A model generated the notes under the pieces. That model had not been told where the DNA came from, did no database searches, and worked only from the letters and a program-made list of their open reading frames with translations. From Anaerolineales bacterium (lineage in GTDB: Bacteria; Chloroflexota; Anaerolineae; Anaerolineales; Anaerolineaceae): DNA of 18,320 bases. The DNA lies in assembly GCA_020060485.1 (NCBI GenBank), contig JAGVAB010000111.1, positions 1 through 18,320 of the forward strand. Reading direction: 5' to 3'. The position numbers were made by a program, and so were the translations under genes. This document shows positions 1 to 6,664 of the stretch, in pieces (position 1 is the first letter of the stretch; each line of letters starts with the position of its first letter).

Positions 1-76
1 AGAGTGTCCTCCGTTTGGCAAGATTGTGTTGTGGTGACCCATTCTTACCAATCAGAGGATTTTTTGTCAATCATTT

Positions 77-313
77 TCAACTAGCATAAGCCCCTACTAG
101 ATAATTCAATTTATCATCATCAAATTTTTCAAGAATCGTAATTATTGCTTCATGCTCGCTTTCTGTAGTACGCAATCCTTCTAATTTACTAGCTTGAGTG
201 ATAAATTCAACAAGTTGATCTGTTGCGCCATCTACTGAAAGCTCATACCACTCATCAAAATAATATGCGTAGCCTATATCTTTTAATATTTTTTCGGCAT
301 CATCAATATTCAT
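77..313 (-). CDS. small acidic protein, possible immunity-like protein
   Basis: A 78-residue protein that I cannot assign to a family. It is strongly acidic (many Asp/Glu, few Lys/Arg), has no signal peptide or membrane segment, and looks alpha-helical and cytosolic. An AAAGGA stretch lies about 10 bases before the ATG, an acceptable ribosome binding site. The gene begins 18 bases after the stop of an orphan 25-codon coding tail (332-409) and lies downstream, on the same strand, of a truncated Rhs gene. Small acidic proteins placed just after Rhs/polymorphic-toxin tails are often immunity proteins. That is a context inference only, because no intact toxin is present here. Base composition is clearly more AT-rich than the genes beyond 2434, which suggests acquisition. 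Ordinary hypothetical protein is the alternative. Confidence 0.6.
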   Translation of the reverse strand: MNIDDAEKILKDIGYAYYFDEWYELSVDGATDQLVEFITQASKLEGLRTTESEHEAIITILEKFDDDKLNYLVGAYAS

Positions 314-331
314 CTCTATTTTTTCCTTTTT

Positions 332-409
332 TTATGGAACAGGATAAGCTGTGTACAAACCCCAATTACCATAACCATCATACCAAAAAACAAATGTGGA
401 ACTACGGGT
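332..409 (-). pseudogene. orphan 25-codon coding tail, possible toxin C-terminus
   Basis: Between an in-frame TAG (410-412) and a TAA (332-334) one frame reads as a plausible protein C-terminus rich in Tyr, Trp and Gly (it contains WYDGYGNWGLYTAYPVP). It has no start codon and no ribosome binding site, so it cannot be expressed alone. It ends 18 bases before the ATG of the small acidic gene, the spacing expected of a toxin tail before its immunity gene. A different frame over the same bases encodes a hydrophobic stretch ending in HKKRKK, so the coding frame is uncertain. I read it as a remnant left by a deletion or insertion, with low certainty. Confidence 0.25.
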
Positions 410-430
410 CTACTATCTTTTTTTGGAACC

Positions 431-1840
431 TTATTCGCTTGGCAGCAACATCCATCCCGCCGCAGTACTGTCATCCGCAAGTTGCGCAGCAATGCCGTTT
501 TCAATATCCACCCAGATTACCTGACTATAATATACTGAGTATTGGTCAACTAAAAGAAGTTGCTTGCCATCAGGAGACCAAATGGGAGCAGAAGGCCATC
601 GATCCAACCCATCATCTTGAGCATGCACTACAACACAAAAATCTGTCAGAATCTTCGTCTCTGTATCAAGTACTGCTAGACGAGCCCCATCATTTGATCC
701 ATCAACTGGAATAAGGTATAAAGCAATATAGCGTCCATCAGGTGACCAACTATGGCTTGAAGCCCAAATGTAAGTGGAATCGCCCAGATGCGTTATCTGT
801 TCTATCAGTCCATTCCGAGAAACAAGGAACAACTCTCTTCCTGTCACATCACCACTATCAGTGTTTACCACCCCGCCCACAATGGCAAAATTCGAACCAA
901 CCGGGGACCAATCAGGTCTTGGATAATAGTTTGTGCCTGCATAACCACTGATTATGGGCTCGAGATTACCCACATGCCGCTTTTCTGTCACATGCCAAAG
1001 ATTATACGTATATCTCCCCGTGTTTTCTTCAATGATACTTGGATATACTACCATTGATAAAGAAGGGTCATATACTGCACCTAGCCAATCAGTCCAACCG
1101 GTTACTACAGGCCAGTCATGAAAAACAAGTTCACCATTCCACTCAGGAGGTAGCAACTCAAGGCCTAAATACCGCCGCTCTCCAGAAAAAGCGTCAAGCA
1201 CCAGTTGTCTGCTTGGCTTTATGAGGGTCATCAAATCTTCATTTGCAGAGGTGAGTTCGATTAAGAGCCGTTGGTTATCTAACCATCCAATAAGTCCGAA
1301 CCAATTTTTCTCCCAGGGAATACTCCTTAAAACTTTTCCACTCGCATCGGAAATAGCCAATTTGCGATTTATTTTTCCGGTCTCCAAATCCTCTAATAAC
1401 CAGTAGCGATATGCATAAAAATTCCGACCAGGAGAAACAAAAAAATTGGCCCGGATTTCTTCCTCAACAGTAATTTGTGATCTTTGACCTGTAAGCATGT
1501 TGACTGAATACGCTTCTACGGAATCTTCAGTGTAAAACATTCCCCATTTAGTTAAAATAACCATTCCACTGGAAACTGCATCAACAGGCATCTTGCGCTC
1601 AATGTTTAGACAGTGGGTCACTACCTTCGCCTCAGGTGAGAATAAAGTTGGAGACGACGCAATTGTAGGAGTCATGAAATTTTCAGGATTCAAAGATATG
1701 TTTGGCGTTGGTGTGAATGTTGCTGAAGAAGCCGGCACTTGTGTTTCGGATATGGCAGTTGATGAAGGTGTAGTGTGAATTTCACATCCAGCAATTAGAA
1801 TGATGAACACACAACACATGGACAAGATTTTTTTATTCAT
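431..1840 (-). CDS. putative lipoprotein with TolB/WD40-like beta-propeller
   Basis: About 469 residues. The N-terminus has a Lys-Lys start, a hydrophobic core and a lipobox IAGC with Cys19, which predicts a lipoprotein anchored outside the cytoplasmic membrane. A Ser/Thr/Pro-rich linker (roughly residues 23-70) follows. The rest shows beta-propeller blades of the TolB/PD40 kind, with motifs DWSPVGSNFAIV, HSWSPDGRYIALY and PIWSPDGKQLLLV in the C-terminal half. I chose the ATG at 1838-1840 because it begins the signal peptide directly; an in-frame upstream start at 1864 would add eight polar residues. This ATG overlaps the TGA of the Rhs-derived reading frame (ATGA), so it may depend on translational coupling. 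It is AT-rich compared with genes beyond 2434. The ligand or role is unknown. It resembles the 846-residue propeller protein at 7786-10323 in design. Confidence 0.8.
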   Translation of the reverse strand: MNKKILSMCCVFIILIAGCEIHTTPSSTAISETQVPASSATFTPTPNISLNPENFMTPTIASSPTLFSPEAKVVTHCLNIERKMPVDAVSSGMVILTKWGMFYTEDSVEAYSVNMLTGQRSQITVEEEIRANFFVSPGRNFYAYRYWLLEDLETGKINRKLAISDASGKVLRSIPWEKNWFGLIGWLDNQRLLIELTSANEDLMTLIKPSRQLVLDAFSGERRYLGLELLPPEWNGELVFHDWPVVTGWTDWLGAVYDPSLSMVVYPSIIEENTGRYTYNLWHVTEKRHVGNLEPIISGYAGTNYYPRPDWSPVGSNFAIVGGVVNTDSGDVTGRELFLVSRNGLIEQITHLGDSTYIWASSHSWSPDGRYIALYLIPVDGSNDGARLAVLDTETKILTDFCVVVHAQDDGLDRWPSAPIWSPDGKQLLLVDQYSVYYSQVIWVDIENGIAAQLADDSTAAGWMLLPSE

Positions 1841-2122
1841 CGATTTGTCTTTCTGTCCGACCATCTTATTGCGCCATTGGTAATATCTTCAGATTGATCT
1901 AAGGATAACACCTTCTCAGAAATTTCTAGTGCTCTATTATAAGCTTCAAGCATTTCATCTTGGGAACTACGAGTATCCGCTTGAACAAAATGCGACAAAG
2001 CAGGATCATACCAGCGAGCCACATAGAAGTACAATCCTAAGGAGCTTTGGTTGAGTTGATTGGTATATCGATACTCTGTGGGAGTAATCCCATCACTCGC
2101 CCGGATTTCACCAAAGACGGTG

Positions 2123-2154
2123 TCCCCTGCGCTTTGCTTCGGGGATGCTTCGCA
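2123..2154. repeat. short GC-rich repeat, copy 2, inside Rhs remnant
   Basis: Plus-strand sequence begins CCCCTGCGCTTTGCTTCGGG and continues ATGCTTCGC. It matches the copy at 2215-2254 at about 26 of 30 positions in the same orientation. It lies between the Rhs motifs SEIEY and FGEIR, where family members have only two residues, so about 33 extra bases (11 codons) were added. Outer CCCC/GGGG tracts can pair, as in many small palindromic elements. Confidence 0.6.
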
Positions 2155-2214
2155 ATATTCGATCTCGCTTTTCCAGCTTCCATCGGCATTCGCGGTGACA
2201 GATGTCGAGCCTGG

Positions 2215-2254
2215 CCCCCTGCGCTGCGCTTCGGGGGTGCTCCGCTGCGCTCCG
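2215..2254. repeat. short GC-rich repeat, copy 1, inside Rhs remnant
   Basis: Plus-strand CCCCCTGCGCTGCGCTTCGG followed by GGGTGCTCCGCTGCGCTCCG. It splits the normally invariant Rhs stretch GDHLGSTSV (here GNH...GSTSV), adding about 14 codons in frame. It is read in a different codon phase from the second copy (STPEAQRRG against ASPKQSAGD), so similarity is at DNA level and not a protein repeat. Confidence 0.6.
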
Positions 2255-2380
2255 TAATGGTTCCCCAACACCCAGTTGAGCACATCCTCCGTCCCGGAAA
2301 CCGTGCGCACAGCGACAGTCGTGCTGCCCATGTTGTAGAACTTCCTCACCGTGCGGGTGCCGGCTCGCGGTGCGGTTTTA

Positions 2381-2416
2381 AGAAAACAGCCCAACCAGAC
2401 AAAGGCTGATTGGGCT
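2381..2416 (-). terminator. Rho-independent terminator after PQQ-propeller gene
   Basis: On the minus strand an 11-bp stem AGCCCAATCAG / CTGGTTGGGCT (one G-U pair, 7-base loop) is followed by GTTTTCTT. It lies 18 bases after the stop codon at 2434 and ends the TetR-PQQ transcript before the Rhs remnant. Confidence 0.8.
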
Positions 2417-2433
2417 GAGCGGTATATCAAAGG

Positions 2434-5022
2434 TTATTTGACATAGACTGGCCAGGTATCCACCAGCACGTAGATTTTCGCATCCTCCGGAATGATCTCA
2501 TCCTTGTCAAATGTGAGGCTGATGGTGATCCCTGAGCCGTCAGATGTCACCGTGGTGTTCTTGGTGTAATACAGCGGCAGCGGGCTGCCGTCAGCAGCTG
2601 CGAGCATGATGGAAAAGACATGCTCATCTGCCTTGAGCGAACCACCAGTGATTTTCGCAGAAACTCCCGCCGCGCTTCTCTCAACCGCAACGGCGCCCGC
2701 ATCTTTGGGCGCGGCTGCATTCTCCCAGGAGCGGATGGCTGCCCCGCCGCGCACGAACATTTGCCCCGTTTTGAATTCGCTCATTCCCATCAGCTTCAAC
2801 CCGATGCCATAAAATTCAATTTCATCACAGTTGGCTACCGCAATCACACTGGAGCTGTCTCTGAGTTCTCCGTTTTCATCCAGTGCGGTGCTGAGGCGGT
2901 AAGAGGCAAAGGGCATGTCCCAGGAACCGATGAATTTGGTCTTGTAGCCATCATAATTGCGCAGGGTCACCAGCCCATCATCGTAATCGAGGACCAGCGG
3001 GTAACGCGTGATGGCTTCAGGATCAATGGCAGGTTGGTTATTCTCATCCAGCCGGCCCTCGATCACCCACAGCACTTCCTGCCCGGCGGCATTCCTGTCC
3101 ACCGCGCCGGCGATATAGTGCAAGGAATCAAAACCGATCTGGTTATAGGATGGCAGGATGGAAGGTGTGGGTACCGACAGGCGGTGGATCTCGAGGACGC
3201 TTTGCTGGCCATCCTGAGCAGCCGCCAGGAAGGGGTTCTCCACACCCGGCTTGTCGTTGAGTGCAAAGGTGAAGGTCTGGCTGAAACGCCCCGTTCTTCG
3301 CCCGCCAAAGAATTTGAGGCCAAAGCGGGAAAGCCTGGTTTTGTAATCGGCAGTGACGGTAAGGGTGAGCTTGCCATCGGCGTTGGGCAGCCAGGCTTCC
3401 ACAGGAACGACATTGACAAACCTGTCGGTTGCCCCAACTTCAACGCGATAATTCTGATTGCCCGCAACCTCAACCTGCACGCTGTCGCGGTCGAAAGCCG
3501 ACAGCAGGTTGTCGCCATTCTGGCGTACCACCAGGCTGAAGGTCAACGGTTCGTTGGCGTCAATTGCTTCCGGCGGGGCAAGCTTGAGCGCACCGAAGGA
3601 GGTGGTAAAGATCAGGCTGGCGCCATCGGGGGGCATGGCTTCGCCGCCGGTGTGGCAGCGCTCGTCTTTTTGGCCGGCTGCGGTCAGCGGATAATCGTAG
3701 GGCACAAAGAACACCTCGCCGCTTTCGCCGGCGATGTACACCCCGTTGAACCCCAGGGCGGGTGAGCCGTTGAGGTCATTGCGGTCTGCGGTGATGGCCT
3801 GATAACTCCAGCGCAATGTACCGTCCGGATTGACGCAATACAGCTTGCCCTCGCCATTGCCGAAATAGATATTGTCATGGCCGTCTACGGCAGGCGATGA
3901 ACGGATCGGCTCGAGTGTGTCAAATTCCCAGATCGACTTGCCCGTTTCGGGGTTGAGCGCATACAGGGTGCCATCGGTGCTGGCCTGGATGATGGTGCCG
4001 TCCGAAAGCTGGGCGGGGCTGGCATAGATGTGATCTTTGGTGCCAAATTTCCAAAGCTGTTTGCCGCTATCCTGAGCAAAGGCGCGCACAAAGCCGTCAA
4101 AGCCGCCTACCACCACCGCACCCTTGGCCGAGGTATTGGTGAGCAGGGTCGAAGCAGCAACAGTGCCAAAGCTGCCAGTCAGCCACTGGCGGTTGCCTTC
4201 AAAATCGTAGGCGTAAACATTGTTCAAAACCTGATTCGCGGTGCCGAAAAACACTTTTCCGGTATCCACATTGACCGATGGCAGAGACCACACCATTTCG
4301 TTGGCAACGAAAACCGTACCCTTTTCACCCGTCCCGCGCGCCAGGGTATAGACCAGATAATTGTCATTTGGCGCAATCAGCGACCCATCCGGCAGCATGG
4401 CAATATTGCCTTCAAACCAGTTGAGGTTATACAGCACCATATCGTACAATTCCTCAACCTCTTCCACGCTGTGGGCGGCTTCTTTCCAGAGGATCTCGCC
4501 CGTTTCCCGGTCGAGGGCATACACATGCGCATCGCCCGAGCCAAAATAGACGCGTCCCTGGTCATCCAGCAAGGCGGACGAGTCGATGATGTCGCCCGTT
4601 TTCAGCTTCCACTTCACCGTTCCGTCCGGATTGAAGTTGTAGAAGTACGTGTCCGCCGACCCGATATAGCAGTTGCCGTTTGCATCGATTACCGGGGAAG
4701 AGAAAATGCCCTTGCCCGTGCGGTACGACCAGGGAGCAAGGCTTTCGTCAACCATCGGAATGACAGGCGTTCTGCCGTTTTGCAGCTCATTGGCGCGGAA
4801 CTTTGCCCACGGGCTGGCCGGGTCAAGCGGGATGTTGTAAGCAAAGTTTCCGTCTGCGGTCATGGCTGTGGCCGCTGCGGGTGAAAAGTCATACCTCCCG
4901 AAAGGCACGAATAAAATGATGCCGGCAATGACTGCCAGCAGAAGGATGCCGAGGAAGATCTTCCACCCCAGGTTTCGTATTCTGCCTTGCTTTGTGGTGG
5001 AGGCGGGTTTGGTTTTGCCCAT
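2434..5022 (-). CDS. membrane-anchored PQQ-type beta-propeller protein
   Basis: 862 residues. A basic cytoplasmic start (about 1-23) precedes one membrane helix (about 24-45, rich in Ile/Leu), and the rest should be extracytoplasmic. From about 85 to 450 it carries PQQ-like propeller blades: repeated units with an A/SSPxxD strand, YxGSxDxxxYxxxxxxG and xxxW, such as GRVYFGSGDAHVYALDRETG and GTLYALNPETGKSIWEF. The final 400 residues hold beta-rich, Ig-like segments and a C-terminal domain that I do not recognise. There is no CxxCH haem site and no sign that it binds PQQ, so a structural, binding or assembly role is more likely than dehydrogenase activity. Its ATG overlaps the TetR stop by one base (TAATG), with AAAGGA upstream, so the two are translationally coupled and probably co-regulated. 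A strong terminator follows it. Confidence 0.85.
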   Translation of the reverse strand: MGKTKPASTTKQGRIRNLGWKIFLGILLLAVIAGIILFVPFGRYDFSPAAATAMTADGNFAYNIPLDPASPWAKFRANELQNGRTPVIPMVDESLAPWSYRTGKGIFSSPVIDANGNCYIGSADTYFYNFNPDGTVKWKLKTGDIIDSSALLDDQGRVYFGSGDAHVYALDRETGEILWKEAAHSVEEVEELYDMVLYNLNWFEGNIAMLPDGSLIAPNDNYLVYTLARGTGEKGTVFVANEMVWSLPSVNVDTGKVFFGTANQVLNNVYAYDFEGNRQWLTGSFGTVAASTLLTNTSAKGAVVVGGFDGFVRAFAQDSGKQLWKFGTKDHIYASPAQLSDGTIIQASTDGTLYALNPETGKSIWEFDTLEPIRSSPAVDGHDNIYFGNGEGKLYCVNPDGTLRWSYQAITADRNDLNGSPALGFNGVYIAGESGEVFFVPYDYPLTAAGQKDERCHTGGEAMPPDGASLIFTTSFGALKLAPPEAIDANEPLTFSLVVRQNGDNLLSAFDRDSVQVEVAGNQNYRVEVGATDRFVNVVPVEAWLPNADGKLTLTVTADYKTRLSRFGLKFFGGRRTGRFSQTFTFALNDKPGVENPFLAAAQDGQQSVLEIHRLSVPTPSILPSYNQIGFDSLHYIAGAVDRNAAGQEVLWVIEGRLDENNQPAIDPEAITRYPLVLDYDDGLVTLRNYDGYKTKFIGSWDMPFASYRLSTALDENGELRDSSSVIAVANCDEIEFYGIGLKLMGMSEFKTGQMFVRGGAAIRSWENAAAPKDAGAVAVERSAAGVSAKITGGSLKADEHVFSIMLAAADGSPLPLYYTKNTTVTSDGSGITISLTFDKDEIIPEDAKIYVLVDTWPVYVK

Positions 5023-5591
5023 TATTCAGTCCTTTCCGGTTTTGTGCAGATGCCAAACAGCAGCATGTCCACAAGCTGTCGTTGTTTTTGTTTGAAGGTC
5101 AGGTCGGAGTCGATATCGTTTTCCATGACAAGTTCCTCAACGGCTCCGGCGTAGATCTTGCTGAACAGTTGGTTGTCCAGTTCAGGATCAATCCGCCCTT
5201 CGGATTTGGCCTGTTCCATCACTGAAAACGTGCGCTCCCATCCCAGGCGCAGCTTTTCATCCAGCACCTGGAAAGCCTGCGGATATCTTGCCTGCAATTC
5301 GCGCAGATGGTATTTGCGAATTTCAAGCGCGGGTGTGGCGCACAATAACTGCCGGAGCCGCGCCACACTGGAAAGCGTCTGGTCTGCGTGGATCGCGTCC
5401 TGTGCTTGCTGCACCAGATCAAAATAATGTTCAATCACCTTGCGGATCAAATCTTCTTTTGACGCGACCATTTCGTAGAGCGTTTTTTTGCTGATGCACA
5501 GCCGTTTGGAAAGCTCATCCATGGTGAATTTCAAACCCTGTTCCCCATAGAGTTGAAAGACTTGCCTGTACAGTTCGCTATCATTCGTCAT
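5022..5591 (-). CDS. TetR/AcrR-family transcriptional regulator
   Basis: 189 residues, the usual length for the family. The N-terminal DNA-binding domain is clear: a first helix with LYGEQGLKFTMDELSKRL, the recognition helix region ISKKTLYEMVASKEDLI (about 33-50), then the start of a ligand-binding helical domain. The C-terminal ligand pocket cannot be assigned. The stop TAA shares a base with the ATG of the PQQ-propeller gene, so the regulator and this envelope protein form one operon. The ATG at 5589-5591 is preceded by AGGG at suitable distance. A consensus-like promoter lies just upstream and an inverted repeat spans the transcription start, consistent with autorepression. The inducer is unknown. 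Confidence 0.88.
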   Translation of the reverse strand: MTNDSELYRQVFQLYGEQGLKFTMDELSKRLCISKKTLYEMVASKEDLIRKVIEHYFDLVQQAQDAIHADQTLSSVARLRQLLCATPALEIRKYHLRELQARYPQAFQVLDEKLRLGWERTFSVMEQAKSEGRIDPELDNQLFSKIYAGAVEELVMENDIDSDLTFKQKQRQLVDMLLFGICTKPERTE

Positions 5592-5600
5592 GATTACACC

Positions 5601-5625
5601 CTGGAAACTCTTTTTGTTTTTCCAG
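5601..5625. promoter_or_regulatory. candidate TetR operator
   Basis: Inverted repeat CTGGAAA (5601-5607) / TTTCCAG (5619-5625) with an 11-base AT-rich spacer. It covers the predicted transcription start and leader of the TetR gene, where a repressor would block transcription. Placement is suggestive, but binding is an inference. Confidence 0.4.
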
Positions 5626-5628
5626 TTT

Positions 5629-5657
5629 ATTGTACACAGTTTTCAGTTGATTTGCAA
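5629..5657 (-). promoter_or_regulatory. promoter of the TetR-PQQ operon
   Basis: On the minus strand TTGCAA (5652-5657) and TACAAT (5629-5634) are separated by exactly 17 bases. The predicted start of transcription is about 5622, giving a leader of about 30 bases before the TetR ATG. Confidence 0.65.
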
Positions 5658-5691
5658 GCAAAAAAGAACCTTCCGGGGGGAGGGAAAAGAT

Positions 5692-5728
5692 ATGTGGTGT
5701 TGGGCGGCAAAGCCGCTCAACACCACAT
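5692..5728 (-). terminator. terminator after the NAD synthetase operon
   Basis: A 17-bp inverted repeat, ATGTGGTGTTGGGCGGC (5692-5708) against GCCGCTCAACACCACAT (5712-5728), with one non-Watson-Crick position and a three-base loop. Read on the minus strand it follows the NadE stop at 5798 and is followed by ATCTTTTCCC. The T-run is short, but the stem is very strong. The opposite strand would end in AAAAGAAAGG, so minus is the likelier direction. Confidence 0.65.
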
Positions 5729-5797
5729 AAAAGAAAGGTACTGTGCTTCCCCAGCTGCCCCGGCACGGGCACGCAGCCCTTTATGGGCAGGACGATC

Positions 5798-6661
5798 TCA
5801 AGTGCCCCAATCCCGCAGATAGAGGAAGTCATAGCCGATGGTGCGGTTGCTGATCTTGGCAATCGGCGGCAGGATGCGCTTGAAATGATTTCGCCGTACA
5901 CGTTCCACCACGCTATGCACAAACCCGGGGGCAAAACCAGCTTCAATGCATTCCTGGGGCGTATACCGTTCATCGATCAGCAGATACAGCAGGCGGTCAG
6001 CTTCGTCGTAGGTGTAACCCAAATCGGCCTCATCTGTCTGCCCGGCCCACAAATCAGCCGAGGGGGCCTTGTCCACGATCACATCCGGCACACCCAGCGC
6101 CCGCGAAAGCTGGCGCACCTGGCATTTGTACAGATCGCCAATCGGATTCAAAGCACAGGCCGAATCGCCGTAGAGCGTTGAATACCCCAGCAGGATCTCG
6201 GTCTTGTTGCCAGTGCCCACCACCAGGCCCGGAAAGACGGCCGACTGGTCATACAGAATGATCATCCGCTGGCGGGCCATGATGTTGCCGCGGCGCAAGT
6301 TGTCCATCTCCGGGAATTTGGCGAACAATGGCTCAACCATGTCGGTGATCTCGACCGTCAAGGACTGCACGCCCAGGGCATCAATCACCAGTTGGGCGTG
6401 CTCCAGTGATTCAGGGGAGGATGCCTTGTAGGGCATGCGCACGGCCAGCACATTCTGCGGTCCGAGCGCTTCGGCTGCCAGGTAGCAGGAAAGGGCTGAA
6501 TCGATGCCGCCCGAAAGGCCCAGCACGGCCTTGCCAAAGCCAGTGCGGGTGATCTCGCTGTGAATAAAGCCGGTGAGGATCTTGCGGGCCAGTTCGGTGT
6601 GAATGGACAGGCTGTGCACATCGTTATGCTCTGCCCGATAAACGGGAATTTCTTTGGTCAT
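5798..6661 (-). CDS. nadE: NAD+ synthase, ATP-pyrophosphatase (synthetase) subunit
   Basis: 287 residues. It makes NAD+ from nicotinic acid adenine dinucleotide, ATP and an ammonia source, the last step of NAD biosynthesis, in the cytosol. The PP-loop SGGIDS (residues 50-55) binds ATP, GTGNKTE (149-155) and the LNPIGDLYKCQVR region are typical NadE motifs, and KAPSADLWAGQTDEADLG matches the substrate-binding loop. The length is that of a stand-alone synthetase domain, with no fused glutaminase. The gene starts three bases after the stop of a nitrilase-fold amidase, so the two are co-transcribed and probably coupled. In glutamine-dependent NadE enzymes these two domains occur in one chain in this order, so this enzyme probably receives ammonia from its neighbour. 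It could alternatively use free ammonia. Confidence 0.92.
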   Translation of the reverse strand: MTKEIPVYRAEHNDVHSLSIHTELARKILTGFIHSEITRTGFGKAVLGLSGGIDSALSCYLAAEALGPQNVLAVRMPYKASSPESLEHAQLVIDALGVQSLTVEITDMVEPLFAKFPEMDNLRRGNIMARQRMIILYDQSAVFPGLVVGTGNKTEILLGYSTLYGDSACALNPIGDLYKCQVRQLSRALGVPDVIVDKAPSADLWAGQTDEADLGYTYDEADRLLYLLIDERYTPQECIEAGFAPGFVHSVVERVRRNHFKRILPPIAKISNRTIGYDFLYLRDWGT

Positions 6662-6664
6662 GGT

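Larger units (their letters stand above)
1837..2352 (-). pseudogene. Rhs/YD-repeat C-terminal core remnant, 5'-truncated
   Basis: The reading frame contains the recognisable end of an Rhs core: KFYNMGSTTVAVRT, LNWVLGNH, GSTSVTANADGSW, TEYRYTNQLNQ, then LGLYFYVARWYDPALSHF and QADT. Intact Rhs proteins are more than 1000 residues, and here only the last core repeats remain. The open frame extends upstream only through a transcription terminator (2381-2416), and no convincing start or promoter exists, so it is a truncated remnant. Two short repeat insertions lie inside it (2116-2154 and 2212-2256) and add about 11 and 14 residues without breaking the frame. After QADT the sequence stops looking like Rhs and becomes a short helical, TPR-like tail (DEMLEAYNRALEISEKVL) whose TGA overlaps the lipoprotein ATG. 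The variable toxin tail expected after the core is missing. Confidence 0.75.

Noticed and set aside
316..504. 62-codon minus-strand frame with a hydrophobic segment and a basic end
   Set aside because: It overlaps the end of the lipoprotein gene, has no convincing ribosome binding site, and another frame over 332-409 reads as a more protein-like tail. It could be a small membrane protein, but support is too weak.
1840..1864. Longer lipoprotein start at 1864
   Set aside because: It adds eight polar residues before a complete signal peptide and lies within the Rhs-derived frame. The ATG at 1840 fits the signal and the ATGA overlap.
2353..2430. Rhs reading frame as an intact gene starting at a TTG (2430)
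   Set aside because: This part runs through a strong terminator hairpin of the preceding gene and shows no Rhs similarity, so the upstream extension is fortuitous.
2620..3765. 381-codon plus-strand open frame opposite the PQQ gene
   Set aside because: It is an antisense shadow of a GC-rich coding region. The minus-strand protein has clear propeller repeats; the plus frame has no recognisable features or ribosome binding site.
4600..4700. PQQ-dependent dehydrogenase function for the propeller protein
   Set aside because: The blades are PQQ-like in pattern only. No PQQ-binding Cys-Cys, catalytic Asp context or haem CxxCH motif is visible.
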